A stretch of 64,000 nt of DNA from Streptomyces sp. CG1 (GTDB taxonomy: Bacteria > Actinomycetota > Actinomycetes > Streptomycetales > Streptomycetaceae): assembly GCF_041080625.1 (NCBI RefSeq), contig NZ_CP163518.1, positions 1,612,001 to 1,676,000 of the forward strand. Reading direction: 5' to 3'. The notes below the pieces were generated by a model. The model searched no databases. It was not told where the DNA came from and saw only the letters and a program-made list of their open reading frames with translations. Positions 32,966 through 41,764 of this stretch are shown one piece after another; the first letter of the stretch is position 1; the number at the start of each line of letters is the position of its first letter. The position numbers and the translations under genes were made by a program.

Positions 32966-33187
32966 ATGACAAAGCCTGCTGCACCGAAGCGTCATTTGCC
33001 TACCAGCCCTTTCAAGGCCCCGGTCCCGCCGGCTCCCAAGCACTTCGCCGTGGGCGACCAGGTCACACACGACGTGTACGGCCTCGGCCGGGTCATCGGC
33101 ATCGAGGACGGAATCGCTGCGCTCGTGGATTTCGGCTCGGCGCAGATGCGGATCTTGAGCCCGTACACCAAGATGACCAAGCTGTAG
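32966..33187 (+). CDS. Small CarD/KOW-like domain protein
   Basis: 73 residues. After a Pro/Lys-rich N-terminus the protein reads FAVGDQVTHDVYGLGRVIGI followed by LVDFGSAQMRILSPYTKMTKL, the pattern of the CarD-type Tudor/KOW fold (VGD-V-H-YG-G-V) that binds RNA polymerase beta in larger proteins. This is only the beta-barrel, without the DNA-binding helices of CarD. It is divergent from the isolated rpoA gene, 214 bp away, across the 31-bp palindrome. A transcription-linked role would fit the neighbour but is inference. No strong ribosome-binding site; leaderless or weak initiation is possible. Confidence 0.7.
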   Translation: MTKPAAPKRHLPTSPFKAPVPPAPKHFAVGDQVTHDVYGLGRVIGIEDGIAALVDFGSAQMRILSPYTKMTKL

Positions 33188-33651
33188 GACCGCTGTGTCC
33201 GGTCACTGCACGCCAGGCCCTTTGAAGGTCCTGTAAGGAAAGAGAGACCTCTCATCGACCCGACGTCGCTGTTCTCCGCCCTGGAACGGCAACCCCGCTG
33301 CTCCGCCGCAGCATCGCCGCCTCCGACGACAAACCCCTTCCAGGCCCCGGATTTCGGGCAGAACGAGACCTTCCCGCTCGACGATGCGCCTTACTGGCCC
33401 CAACAGAAGTAATTGATCATGCGACTGTCGGCTGGACTGGTCATTGGTGCAGCCACGGGAAAGCGTCAGTCGCGGCCATGGATCGTGTCGGACGAACCGT
33501 GGTCGCTGAACAAGCCGTTGTTACGGGAACCTGAGCCCAAGCCGGCCTCAGGGAGAACCCGGGTGCCGGACCGGCAGGCCCTGTGCGGGGCTTGTTCATG
33601 GGCGGCGGCTCAGCCGCAGCCGGTCCCTGCGGCAGGCGTGCTGCCGGCCAG
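33188..33651. other. Gene-free stretch
   Basis: About 460 bp between the small CarD-like gene and the convergent snapalysin gene. No protein family was recognised in any frame. A short stem (CGGCAG/CTGCCG, 33630-33646) just beyond the snapalysin stop may act as its terminator. Confidence 0.35.
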
Positions 33652-34242
33652 TCAGTGCGAGCCGGTGAGAACCCGGCCGGACCAGATGTCGATCACCACC
33701 TGGCGGTGATGCGGGCGCAGCGCCGACGCGCCGGCGGCGTAGTTCTTGTCGACCTGCGCCGCCTCGGCCGCGTCCGGCTTGGCGTTCGTGCAGGACGTGC
33801 CGGGGCCGTGGCCGGACATGATCTCCGAGCACGGGCCGCTGTAGTCGTCGGGCAGCCCGAGGATGTGCCCGGTTTCGTGCGCCGTGATCCGGGTCGCGTC
33901 GTAGCCCTCGTCCACCGCTTGCTGGCCCAGCTGCACGTCACCGTTGCCGCCGGAGAAGATAGGCCCCAACGTGGCCTGCGGCCAACCGCTGGTCGCTTCG
34001 TAGACGTAGTCGGCCGAGCCGGGGGTGCTCGCCGGCTCCAGGCGCACGTTGTGCACCGCGTCGTTCCAGTTTTGCACGGCCTGCTTGATCGGGCCCGCCC
34101 ACTGACCGGCATCGCTGGCGTCGTAGGTCAGGGTGACCACAGCCGAGGTCGCGCGCGGCGCGGAGTGCGCCGAAGCGACGCCAACCGTAGTGCTCAGCAT
34201 GGCCGGGACAAGTGCCGTCAGGGCGGCTATTCGCTTGATCAT
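33652..34242 (-). CDS. Snapalysin-family secreted zinc metalloprotease (M7)
   Basis: 196 residues. A Sec signal peptide (MIKRIAALTALVPAMLSTTV ending GVASA, about 1-25) precedes a compact protease with HETGHILGLPD at about 122-132, the HExxHxxGxxD zinc site that defines snapalysins, the small neutral proteases of Streptomyces. CSEIMSGHGPGTSC supplies the Met-turn and a probable disulfide. The ATG start has AAGGAGGT about 10 nt upstream. The LysR-type activator usually found divergent to snpA is absent; instead an ISL3 remnant lies upstream. Confidence 0.93.
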   Translation of the reverse strand: MIKRIAALTALVPAMLSTTVGVASAHSAPRATSAVVTLTYDASDAGQWAGPIKQAVQNWNDAVHNVRLEPASTPGSADYVYEATSGWPQATLGPIFSGGNGDVQLGQQAVDEGYDATRITAHETGHILGLPDDYSGPCSEIMSGHGPGTSCTNAKPDAAEAAQVDKNYAAGASALRPHHRQVVIDIWSGRVLTGSH

Positions 34243-34436
34243 GAGACTGGTACACCTCCTTGAGTTTCAACTACTGCACGCAGTAAACAAGTTCGTCGCG
34301 AACACGACAACCTCCCTCCCGGCAGTCGGGGCTCAGCGACTGTCAAGTCGGCTCAAATGGCACAGAAATTGACAGTGAATCGGACGAGAGAAGGGCGGAA
34401 AACGCCACTCGTCAGTCATGGGTTCGAGCGGACGGC

Positions 34437-34545
34437 CGACGGTCCGGGAGCAGATCGAGACGGCGGGTTTCGACGTCCACCAGGACGATGCCGTAGTGGC
34501 GACCCTTGCGGGTGGCGGACTCGTCGACGCCGACCACCCTCGGCG
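34437..34545 (-). mobile_element. ISL3-family transposase fragment
   Basis: On the minus strand, one frame reads VVGVDESATRKGRHYGIVLV then DVETRRLDLLPDRRP. GVDE(F/S)A.RKG.xYGTVLVD is the start of the ISL3 DDE domain, containing its first catalytic Asp. The preceding segment EPEISAEG sits in another frame, and both ends degrade, so only a remnant survives. It carries no terminal repeats that I can identify. Confidence 0.7.
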
Positions 34546-34570
34546 GAGATCTCCGGCTCGCTCAGCGCGT

Positions 34571-35230
34571 CGACCAGCAAATCGACTTCCATGAAGCCGA
34601 CTTGGCTCGAACGCGTCGGCGCAAGGCGTGGCGGGGACGGCGCCGCGTACACGCGGGATCGGTCCTGGGCGGTGAAGTGGATGCTCTGCAACGGGTCGAA
34701 GACGGAGGCGAGAATCGAATTGGCCCGGCGCCACTGCGGGTCAGGTCACCGTACCCCGGTGCGAACCAGGTCCAGGACCGGCCCGAGGCGGAGGACGCTC
34801 GCGGGCGATTGGGGTCTTGTTCCACCGGTGGGGCGGGGCGGCGGTGTCGGGGCCTTCGGACAGGTAGGTGCCGGGCGCGGGGACGCGGAGGCGGGCAAGG
34901 TCGACGCCCTGGTCGCGCGTGAGGCACTCGTGGCCAGGCGCTGGCATCGGAAGACCCCGGGGCGGTAAGCGCATCGGGGTCGAGGTCGTGGTCGGTGATC
35001 GGGTACAGGTCGGTGAGGGTGCCGGAGGCGGGGACGGCAGCGGTGTCGGCGGCCGCGGCGTCGACGCCGACGCGTGGGCAGTCGTCGTCGAGGGCGTGCT
35101 CCGCGAGGGTGTTGAGGTCTGCGTAGGCGCTCCCGATCGCGGAGGTTACGGCGTCCGGGATCGCGACGGGAGTGCCGGTCGTCTGTCGAGCAGGTCAGGG
35201 TGCGGCGCAGAAGGGCGAGGAGGCTGCTCC
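34571..35230. other. Degenerate stretch without a supported gene
   Basis: About 660 bp between the ISL3 fragment and the small secreted-peptide gene. The minus strand has protein-like stretches in shifting frames (for example AIGSAYADLNTLAEHALDDD and ASVFDPLQSIHFTAQDRSRV), which suggests a decayed gene, but no family could be named. Confidence 0.35.
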
Positions 35231-35407
35231 TCAGACGCAGACAGGGAGGTTGAGGATGTACCCCGGAAGGCAGGGAGCTCTGTCCACCGGAGCTGCCGAC
35301 ATGGTCGCGACGGAAGCGTGTGCCGCAGGGGCTGCGGCGGCGACACCTTCTGCGAGGACCCCGGTGGTGATCAGTCCAGTGAGGATGATGGCGATGGGCC
35401 TGAGCAT
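35231..35407 (-). CDS. Small secreted cysteine-containing peptide precursor
   Basis: 58 residues. MLRPIAIILTGLITTGVLAE begins a clear Sec signal peptide, with likely cleavage after an AHA or AAA site near residue 30. The predicted mature peptide is about 27 residues and ends APCLPGYILNLPVCV, with two Cys able to form a disulfide loop of 11 residues. ATG 35407 has a good GGAGG 7 nt upstream. No modification or transport genes are adjacent, so a ribosomally synthesised modified peptide is not indicated; a small exported peptide or regulatory peptide fits better. IS remnants lie on both sides. Confidence 0.6.
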   Translation of the reverse strand: MLRPIAIILTGLITTGVLAEGVAAAAPAAHASVATMSAAPVDRAPCLPGYILNLPVCV

Positions 35408-35539
35408 GTGCGTCCTCCATCTGTGGTCGGGAGTGATGTCGACCGTAGGCACGGCGCCGCCAGATCGGTGGCATTTGCTGGTGGACCGTCCGGGTGGTGA
35501 TGGATGACCTGTGTGTTGCCATTCAGCCGTCCGTCCATC

Positions 35540-35905
35540 GCGGCCCCTCTCCCGCGTAAGGGCTCGCAGTGGCCCGGGTTTTGATCCCAGACGGGCACGC
35601 CGTGTTTCAGGCAGTGGTGGAGGCTGGAGAGCGAGCAGCTTGCCAGACAGTGGCGCAGGGCTGCGGCGTTGTGGTCCCCCTTGGTGCGGCGCCGGCGCCG
35701 GCGTCGGCGCGCAGGCCGCGGACGGTGAAGCGGTCGGGGTCGTGCCCGATTTCACCCAGGAGCCGTACGCCGATGATCGGCCCGCACGCGGGGAAGGAGG
35801 CGTACACCGTGGCGTGCGGATGGGCATGGAGGGCGTCGTCCACCTCTTCGGTGAGGCGCTCGACGGTGTTGCACGCATCATCGAGCTGGTGCAGGGCTGC
35901 GGCCC
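35540..35905 (-). mobile_element. IS110-family transposase remnant
   Basis: The minus strand reads HAHPHATVYASFPACGPIIG then VRLLGEIGHDPDRFTVRGLR, the transposase_20 region of IS110 proteins (SFPG.G...A..LLGEIGD...RF). A second frame continues with LASCSLSSLHHCLKHGVPVW, which matches the C-terminal part. At least one frameshift and a loss of the N-terminal DEDD domain make it inactive. It ends next to the DeoR gene. Confidence 0.7.
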
Positions 35906-35924
35906 AGAGAGCGGAAGGGCCTCG

Positions 35925-36686
35925 TCAGACAGCCTTGACGACGGTGCCGGCGCCTTCGAGCGCGGTTACCTCGTCGGCGGGTGCTGTGGTGTCGGTGACG
36001 AGGGTGTGCAGGAGCGTGGAGGGGCCGACGTACGCGTAGGCGGTGTGGCCGAGCTTGCTGCCGTCGGCTGCGACGATGATGCGGCGCGTGGAGGCGATGC
36101 CGGCCTTCTTCACGGCTGCGTCATCGAGGTCGTAGGCGGTCATGCCCTCGGCTGCACTCAGACCACAGCAGCCGATGACGGCAGTGTCGAAGCGCAGTGC
36201 CGCCAGGGAGGCGAGGGTGAGGGGGCCGGTGAGGGCTCCCTCGGCGGCCCGAGGCTGCCCGCCGGGCACCAGCAGCGTTGCCGGGCCCGGACCCTCGCCG
36301 AGTACATGGATGGCCTGCAATGACAGGGGCATCACAGTGACCCGCCGCCGGCGCAGCAGGTGGGCGATTTCCAGGCAGGTGGTGCCACTGTCGAGGAGGA
36401 TGGTCTCGCCGTCGGCGATGAGCGAGGACACCTCGGTCGCGATGCGGCGCTTGGCATCGACGGCCTCGTGAGCACGCAGCGCAAAGGGCGGCTCCTCGCC
36501 CCGGAGCAGCAGGGTGCGCGCGCCGCCACGGACTCGCTCAAGGACGCCTTGTGCGGCCAGCACGTCGAGGTCGCGCCGGATGGTCATCTCGGAGGCGCCG
36601 GTCAGGTCGGCGAGTTCCGGGACCGTGATCCTTCCCGACTCTCTGACGGCCTGCGCGATCATCCCGTGCCGGTCTGCGTTGCTCAT
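35925..36686 (-). CDS. DeoR/GlpR-family transcriptional regulator
   Basis: 253 residues. The HTH reads RHGMIAQAVRESGRITVPEL then ADLTGASEMTIRRDLDVLAAQGVLERVRGGA, the DeoR signature. The sensor domain carries LLDSGTTCLEIAHLL (sugar-phosphate loop) and VAADGSKLG. It starts at ATG 36686; an internal Met six codons later is possible. It is divergent, by 89 bp, from an MFS carrier followed by a HAD phosphatase, a normal set for sugar-phosphate-controlled uptake. The intergenic CGAACA/TGTTCG repeat may be its operator. The 3' end abuts an IS110 remnant but looks complete. Confidence 0.92.
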   Translation of the reverse strand: MSNADRHGMIAQAVRESGRITVPELADLTGASEMTIRRDLDVLAAQGVLERVRGGARTLLLRGEEPPFALRAHEAVDAKRRIATEVSSLIADGETILLDSGTTCLEIAHLLRRRRVTVMPLSLQAIHVLGEGPGPATLLVPGGQPRAAEGALTGPLTLASLAALRFDTAVIGCCGLSAAEGMTAYDLDDAAVKKAGIASTRRIIVAADGSKLGHTAYAYVGPSTLLHTLVTDTTAPADEVTALEGAGTVVKAV

Positions 36687-36710
36687 ACCGCGATTCAACA
36701 CCCTTCGAAA

Positions 36711-36761
36711 CGAACAACTCATGTGTGCGAAGTGACAGTATTCAATCACGTCAGATGTTCG
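36711..36761. promoter_or_regulatory. Candidate DeoR operator in the divergent promoter
   Basis: CGAACA at 36711-36716 and TGTTCG at 36756-36761 form an inverted repeat 51 bp long overall, within the 89-bp gap between the DeoR and MFS genes. The intervening DNA is A/T-richer than its surroundings, as expected for promoters. Confidence 0.45.
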
Positions 36762-36775
36762 TTACGGTGGCGGTC

Positions 36776-37978
36776 ATGATTCATTCGCTTCGAGCCGCCC
36801 GAGTGGCGACCTTTGTCTACTTCATCCTTTGCGGCACCACGATGGGCACCTGGGTGGTGCACATCCCCGCCATCGAGGAGCGCGTCGGCATCAGCCACGC
36901 GACGCTCGGGGGACTTCTGGTGCTGCTGGGCGTGGGGGCCTTCATCGGTATGCAGGTAGCCGGGCACCTGACCGACCGGCTCGGAGCGCGCACCGTCGTC
37001 CCGGCCACCGGCGTGCTGTGCAGCGCAGCCCTGGCACTGCCCGGTCTTCCCCGGGGCCCGTGGACGCTGGCAGTTGCCCTGCTGGCCTTCGGATTCTGCA
37101 ACGGCTGCCTGGACGTGAGCATGAACGCCCACGCCGTACACGTGGAGAAGGCGTACGGCCGTCCCGTCATGTCGGCCTTCCACGCCACGTTCTCGGTCGG
37201 CGGTGTCCTCGCCTCGCTCGTCGGAGCAGCCACGGCGAGCGCCGGCCTGAGCCCGGCCGCAGGCATGGCCGCCGTGGGAGCCCTGGGCATCGTGATCGCC
37301 CTGGTGTCGGCAGGCGCTCTGCTGCCGGCTGCGCCCTCCGCTGCAGACACGGATTCGGTGGAGGAAGCCGAGCAGGCGCCGGCCGCCGGGCGCCGCAGAA
37401 CCAGCGGGCGCATCTGGCTCCTTGCCGCCCTGGCTCTGATGGTCATGCTGTGCGAAGGAGCCGCAAACGACTGGAGCGCGCTGCACCTGAAGGACATCCT
37501 CGGCGCACCGGCGAGCACTGCCACCTTCGCCTATGGCACCTTCGCGGCGACCATGACGATCGGCCGGCTGCTCGCCGACCGCCTCGTCGCCCAGTTCGGG
37601 CCCATGGCACTCCTGCGCCACGGCGCGGCCGCAGCCGCCGTCGGCATCACGATCGTGGCCCTGTCCCCGTGGATGTGGGCCGCGTTCGCAGGCTGGGCGC
37701 TGTTCGGTCTCGGGCTGTCCGGCTGTGTCCCGCAGTTGTTCAGTACAGCCGGGCACGCCGACCCCTCCGCTGCCGGGGCCAACGTCTCCCGCGTCGCCGG
37801 GCTCGGCTACGTCGGCATGCTCGCCGGCCCCGCCGTCATCGGCTGGCTGACCCACCTCGTCGCCCTGAACCACGCCTTCGTACTGCTGACCCTGCTGTGT
37901 GCGATCACCGCGGTGGCCGCCGGGATCCTGCGCACCAGGTCCGACCGCACACGCGAGACAGCAGCAAGCAGCCACTGA
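36776..37978 (+). CDS. MFS transporter (YbjJ/fucose-permease-like)
   Basis: 400 residues with 12 hydrophobic segments. Features are TM1 VATFVYFILCGTTMGTWVVH, the loop GHLTDRLGARTVV (motif A-like) and FGFCNGCLDVSMNAHAVHVE in TM4-5, as in the FucP/YbjJ branch of sugar and inner-membrane carriers. Starts at ATG 36776, 89 bp from the divergent DeoR gene that presumably controls it. The HAD phosphatase gene follows after 32 bp, so the pair is probably an operon. The substrate is unknown; a sugar is suggested by the regulator type. Confidence 0.88.
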   Translation: MIHSLRAARVATFVYFILCGTTMGTWVVHIPAIEERVGISHATLGGLLVLLGVGAFIGMQVAGHLTDRLGARTVVPATGVLCSAALALPGLPRGPWTLAVALLAFGFCNGCLDVSMNAHAVHVEKAYGRPVMSAFHATFSVGGVLASLVGAATASAGLSPAAGMAAVGALGIVIALVSAGALLPAAPSAADTDSVEEAEQAPAAGRRRTSGRIWLLAALALMVMLCEGAANDWSALHLKDILGAPASTATFAYGTFAATMTIGRLLADRLVAQFGPMALLRHGAAAAAVGITIVALSPWMWAAFAGWALFGLGLSGCVPQLFSTAGHADPSAAGANVSRVAGLGYVGMLAGPAVIGWLTHLVALNHAFVLLTLLCAITAVAAGILRTRSDRTRETAASSH

Positions 37979-38010
37979 ACGTCCCTCGGGATCCGGAGGA
38001 ACCCACCACC

Positions 38011-38643
38011 ATGTCCACCGACCGGAACATCGTGCTGTTCGACCTCTTCGGGGTCATCGCCCGCCACCAACGCCCGGGCGCCCTGGAAAAGATGGCCGCC
38101 CGCTGCCACGCACCCACCGACTCCTTCACCACGGCCTACTGGGCCTGCCGCCCGCCCTACGACGCCGGCCGGCAGTCCGCCCCCGAGTACTGGACCGCCG
38201 TACTGCGCCGACTGTCCCTGTCCGTCGACGCCGACACGATCGAGGAACTGCGCCTCACCGACATCGACAGTTGGTCACGCGTCGACGACCGGATGGTCGC
38301 CTACGTCCAGTCCCTGCGCGACGTCGCCGAGGTCGCCTTGCTGTCCAACATCCCCTCAGACCACGCGGACGCCCTCCTCACCGCGCAGCCGTGGCTGCAC
38401 GATCTGAACCACATCGCGTTCTCCGGGAAGATCAAAACGGCGAAGCCGGCCCCGGCAGCCTTCCATCACTGCATCGTCGCCATGCGGGCCGCCCCGACCG
38501 ACTTCCTCTTCGTCGACGACCGCGAAGAGAACGTACGCGCCGCGCAGGCCACCGGCATGAACGGACACGTCTTCACCGACCGCGACGGGCTGGCAGCCGT
38601 CATCGGCACCTGGTTGCCGACTCGACGGCCCACAGGGAAATGA
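38011..38643 (+). CDS. HAD-superfamily hydrolase (YihX-like)
   Basis: 210 residues. Motif I is NIVLFDLFGVIAR (Asp nucleophile at about 10), motif II is the Ser in VALLSNIPSDH, the Lys is in SGKIKTAKPAPAAF, and motif III is FLFVDDREENVRAA. The spacing fits the IA subfamily that dephosphorylates small sugar phosphates such as glucose-1-phosphate. ATG 38011 has GGAGGA 10 nt upstream. It is 32 bp downstream of the MFS gene and likely co-transcribed under the DeoR regulator. Confidence 0.9.
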   Translation: MSTDRNIVLFDLFGVIARHQRPGALEKMAARCHAPTDSFTTAYWACRPPYDAGRQSAPEYWTAVLRRLSLSVDADTIEELRLTDIDSWSRVDDRMVAYVQSLRDVAEVALLSNIPSDHADALLTAQPWLHDLNHIAFSGKIKTAKPAPAAFHHCIVAMRAAPTDFLFVDDREENVRAAQATGMNGHVFTDRDGLAAVIGTWLPTRRPTGK

Positions 38644-39016
38644 CACTTGACATGAGACGTCATGAAAGACCAAGGACAGAGCGGGCTTTCCATGTCAAAT
38701 TTTTCGAAATAGCACAGTCCGTTCCATGCCCGAAAACGCCGATGCCGATGGGGTCAGCATGAGCGTTGCCATTGATCGTGTAGAGGGAACTGAGCCACTC
38801 GATGGCCTGCCGGCCGGAGCGGCGCCGGCGATGGCGTCAGCAGCAGGCCCGGACCCAGAGGACCACGCAGGGTCACGATTCGTGCGAGCGGAAGCCGCTG
38901 TCGTACGACCCGCCGTCCGGCGCGGTGCGGATGCTCCAGCAGCACTACACCGTTTCGATTGAAGGGCCGCAGCCGCTCGGGGCGGCGGCCCTTCCGGCGC
39001 AACTCGATGCCGGGTG
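38644..39016. other. Gene-free stretch between convergent genes
   Basis: About 370 bp. A possible 78-codon frame at 38726 has no ribosome-binding site and no recognisable family. The terminator hairpin at 38961-38994 lies at its right end. Confidence 0.35.
38961..38994. terminator. Hairpin terminator
   Basis: A perfect 10-bp stem, GAAGGGCCGC / GCGGCCCTTC, with a 14-nt loop, 23 bp beyond the stop codon of the minus-strand FAD oxidoreductase. Confidence 0.6.
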
Positions 39017-40852
39017 CTACCCCAGGTCGAAGGTGTTGGGCAGCCCCAGCCGATAGCGCACCTCGTCGACCCGCTTCAGGGGCTCCATCTCCGGCGGCCG
39101 GAACAACTCCCAGACGTGACACCGCTCGGCGCCCGAACTGTCCGCGTCCAGGAGTGCGTTGACGGCGCGTCGCGCGGACTCGTTGGCGCCCTCCATGGTC
39201 GCCAGGTCCACATCCGTACGGACGTAGTCGCCCGCGAGGAAGAAGTTCGGCACCGCTGTCCTCGCCGACGGGCGGTGGTAGAGGGTACCGGTCGGGTGGA
39301 TGAGGAGTTGTTCCCGGTTCTGCGGGTCGGGGCCGCCGAGGCCCGTCACCGCCGGGTCCATGAACCAGCCGAGCCGGTCCTCGTCCCTGAGCGTCGTCTT
39401 GCCGGAGTCGTTCAGGCCGTCCTTCAGCTGGGCCCACAGTTCGGCGACGATCTCGTCCTTGGTGCACTCACGGGCCGTCTTGCCGTACAGGATGCCGGGC
39501 TTGTCCCACTCGGAGATGATCGTGGACAGGCACTCGTGAGCCCGCCCGTCCCCGTAATCGCGCGAAAAGTTCCGTACGTCCCAGAACTGCGTCTGGCCGA
39601 TTCCGGTGACCGCCCACGGTGAGTCGAGGCAGTTGATGTGGCCGTGCACGACAGGGGTGGGCGTGCGCAGGTAGAACATCACGCCGGTCATCCAGTCCGT
39701 CTTCAGCGCGTCGCACCGCCCCAGCTGCGGGTCGGCGGCGCGCAGGGCCGGGCCCCAGGTCACGCGCGCGTGCTCGACCGGGAGGGCGGAGACGTAGTGG
39801 TCGGCGGTGATGGTGCGCTGCCGGCTGCCGTCGCGCGCCGCCACCCGCACACCGGTCACCCGGCCGCCGCCGTACACCACCTCCCGGACCTCGATGCCGA
39901 GCACGAACTTGACGCCCAGGGAGCGCAGATGTGTCTCCCAGGGGTCGATCCACGCCTCGCTGGTCGGGGCGTTCAGCACCCGGTCGATGTCCGCGTCGCC
40001 GTCCATGCCGCGGCCGAGCAGGCCCCACAGGAGGAGGGCCTCGATGATGACGCGGCCGACGGTGCGGGTGGAGGCGATCTCGGCGCGGGTGGCGACGAGG
40101 TTGCGGGTTTGGCCGATGCCGAGGAGCACCTGGTACTCGCGGCTCATCTCGCCGGCTCGGATGAAGTCCCACCATGCGACCTTCTCCCACTGGTCCTCGC
40201 GGCGGGCGTCGCAACTGGTGAGGTGGACCAGGAGGCGGTCGGCGAAGTAGGCGGCCTCGTGGGCGGGCAGGTGAGTGGCGAGATCCAGCACCGACAGGAT
40301 CTGGTCGCGGATCCAGGACGGGGTGAGGTCGCCGGAGGCGGGCGGGGTGGTGACCCGGCGGAGCGGGAAGTGCAGGTCCGGGCGGCCCGAGCCGCGCGCG
40401 AACAACGCCTCCGTACCGCTGCGTAGGTTGCCGTGGACGCCGTTCGCGTTGCCGGGGAAGGGGATGCGGCGCATGGTGTCCGGCAGATTCCGGTAGAAGC
40501 CGGGAAAGAAGCGGAAGCCGTGCTCGCCCGGAAGCGGCTTGCGGCCGCCCGTTCCGGTCCCGGGCACGTCCATCGAGCGGGCCTTGCCGCCGAGGGTGTC
40601 GTAGTACTCGTAGACCGTGACCTCGTAGCCACGTTCGGCGAGTTCGTGGGCGGCACTGAGGCCGGAGACTCCGCCGCCGAGGACCGCGACGCGCTTGCCG
40701 GCGGAGGCCGCGGCCGCGCTGCCGGCAGCCCCTAAGGCGCCGACCGCTCCCCCGCCGACGACTCCGGCGACCGCTCCCCCGGTCGCCGTCAGGAAGCGTC
40801 TGCGGCTGTGTCCGTTGTGCCCCTGGGACTGCTGCGCGTGTTCTGTTGTCAT
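39017..40852 (-). CDS. Tat-exported FAD-dependent amine-oxidase-like oxidoreductase
   Basis: About 611 residues. A twin-arginine signal (HSRRRFLTATGGAVAGVVGG, about 15-35, then an Ala-rich core) precedes the FAD Rossmann motif RVAVLGGGVSGLSAAHELAE and the GGKARS segment. A C-terminal FAD-contacting segment (NFFLAGDYVRTDVDLATMEGANESA) completes the fold of phytoene-desaturase/hydroxysqualene-dehydroxylase-type amine oxidases. The protein would be exported folded with FAD. ATG 40852 is chosen over an ATG two codons earlier; neither has a strong ribosome-binding site. No carotenoid or hopanoid genes are adjacent, so the substrate is open. Confidence 0.85.
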   Translation of the reverse strand: MTTEHAQQSQGHNGHSRRRFLTATGGAVAGVVGGGAVGALGAAGSAAAASAGKRVAVLGGGVSGLSAAHELAERGYEVTVYEYYDTLGGKARSMDVPGTGTGGRKPLPGEHGFRFFPGFYRNLPDTMRRIPFPGNANGVHGNLRSGTEALFARGSGRPDLHFPLRRVTTPPASGDLTPSWIRDQILSVLDLATHLPAHEAAYFADRLLVHLTSCDARREDQWEKVAWWDFIRAGEMSREYQVLLGIGQTRNLVATRAEIASTRTVGRVIIEALLLWGLLGRGMDGDADIDRVLNAPTSEAWIDPWETHLRSLGVKFVLGIEVREVVYGGGRVTGVRVAARDGSRQRTITADHYVSALPVEHARVTWGPALRAADPQLGRCDALKTDWMTGVMFYLRTPTPVVHGHINCLDSPWAVTGIGQTQFWDVRNFSRDYGDGRAHECLSTIISEWDKPGILYGKTARECTKDEIVAELWAQLKDGLNDSGKTTLRDEDRLGWFMDPAVTGLGGPDPQNREQLLIHPTGTLYHRPSARTAVPNFFLAGDYVRTDVDLATMEGANESARRAVNALLDADSSGAERCHVWELFRPPEMEPLKRVDEVRYRLGLPNTFDLG

Positions 40853-40940
40853 GAGCATCGGAGGGTAGGGAGAGGCCCCGGAAGCCGAAAGCCCTATTTC
40901 CTGTCACCCACACCATCCTCACAAACACAAGGAGACAGCA

Positions 40941-41230
40941 ATGTCGAGCGTGTTCGTGCAAGGCCGGCCGTCGACTCGTATCCGCGGCTCGTACCCGAGG
41001 CGCGGCGGGTCCGTGCGACGGATCGCCGGGGTGGGCGAGGAGGTCCTGCACAAGCCGCGCCGGGACGTCACCGAGTTCGGACCCCGGCGTCGCCGCGCCC
41101 ATCGACGACATGCTCCTGACGATGTACGCCACCGACGGCGCCGACCTCGCGGCAAACCAAGTCGGTGCGGATCTGCGGCTGTTCGTTTATGTGCGGGTGC
41201 CGTCCTGGACGTGCGGCCCGAGGACGAGGC
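40941..41230 (+). pseudogene. Peptide deformylase remnant, frameshifted
   Basis: The first frame reads VRRIAGVGEEVLHKPRRDVT then EFG, and about 60 bp later another frame continues IDDMLLTMYATDGADLAANQ then VGADLRLFVY. These are the N-terminus and motif I (G.GLAANQ) of peptide deformylase, here with GADLAANQ and a frameshift between. The EGCLS and HExxH motifs, which carry the metal ligands, are missing. A non-functional fragment; an essential copy must be elsewhere. Confidence 0.72.
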
Positions 41231-41712
41231 CGTGGCGGTGCAGGAACGGGTTCGGGCCCGCGATCCTGACGACCCGCGGGGACGCCGCGCTGCGGCACAA
41301 GGGCGGTCGGCTCCACTGCTCGCTCGGCTACCGAAAACGGCCCTGGTGGACGCGGACCACTGTCACCACGCTCATCAACGACGTGTACACCGCCTTGGCC
41401 GACGCCGTGGACGCCGTGGACGCCGATTAGGAGGCCGCTTCCGCCATGGATCCCGCTGTCCGGATCGAGGCATGGGCCAACGCCTTCCGAGCCCCGGACT
41501 CACCGCGCTGGCAACAGCCGCATGGCCCCACGCCCAGCCTCTCTACAAGGACAGCGCCTTGGACTGGTCGGACTTCGACCCCGGGCTCCTCGACAACAAG
41601 GTGCGCCCCCGTCTTCCCCGACCACTGGAGGTCTACGGTGCGTCAGGTCAGGTGAACATCGTCGAGGATGCGGCGGCGGCTACTCGCGCTGACCACCCCG
41701 CTGAGTTGTCCC
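41231..41712. other. Degenerate stretch
   Basis: About 480 bp without an intact gene. A plus-strand segment (GDAALRHKGGRLHCSLGYRK then TLINDVYTALADAVD, about 41280-41420) is protein-like and lies in an open frame, but I cannot name the family. The following 250 bp look like further fragments. Confidence 0.35.
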
Positions 41713-41761
41713 GGCTGCCTCGCGAGGATGCGGGCCGCGAGGCAGCCAGGCGCTCGATCGG
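41713..41761. repeat. Hairpin repeat, copy A (also terminator position)
   Basis: A perfect 12-bp stem GGCTGCCTCGCG / CGCGAGGCAGCC (41713-41724 and 41736-41747) with an 11-nt loop, followed by AGGCGCTCGATCGG. The same 49-bp unit occurs at 60112-60160 with only two base differences, both in the loop. Copy A lies 4 bp beyond the stop of the minus-strand secreted-protein gene, a terminator position. Confidence 0.75.
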
Positions 41762-41764
41762 TGA

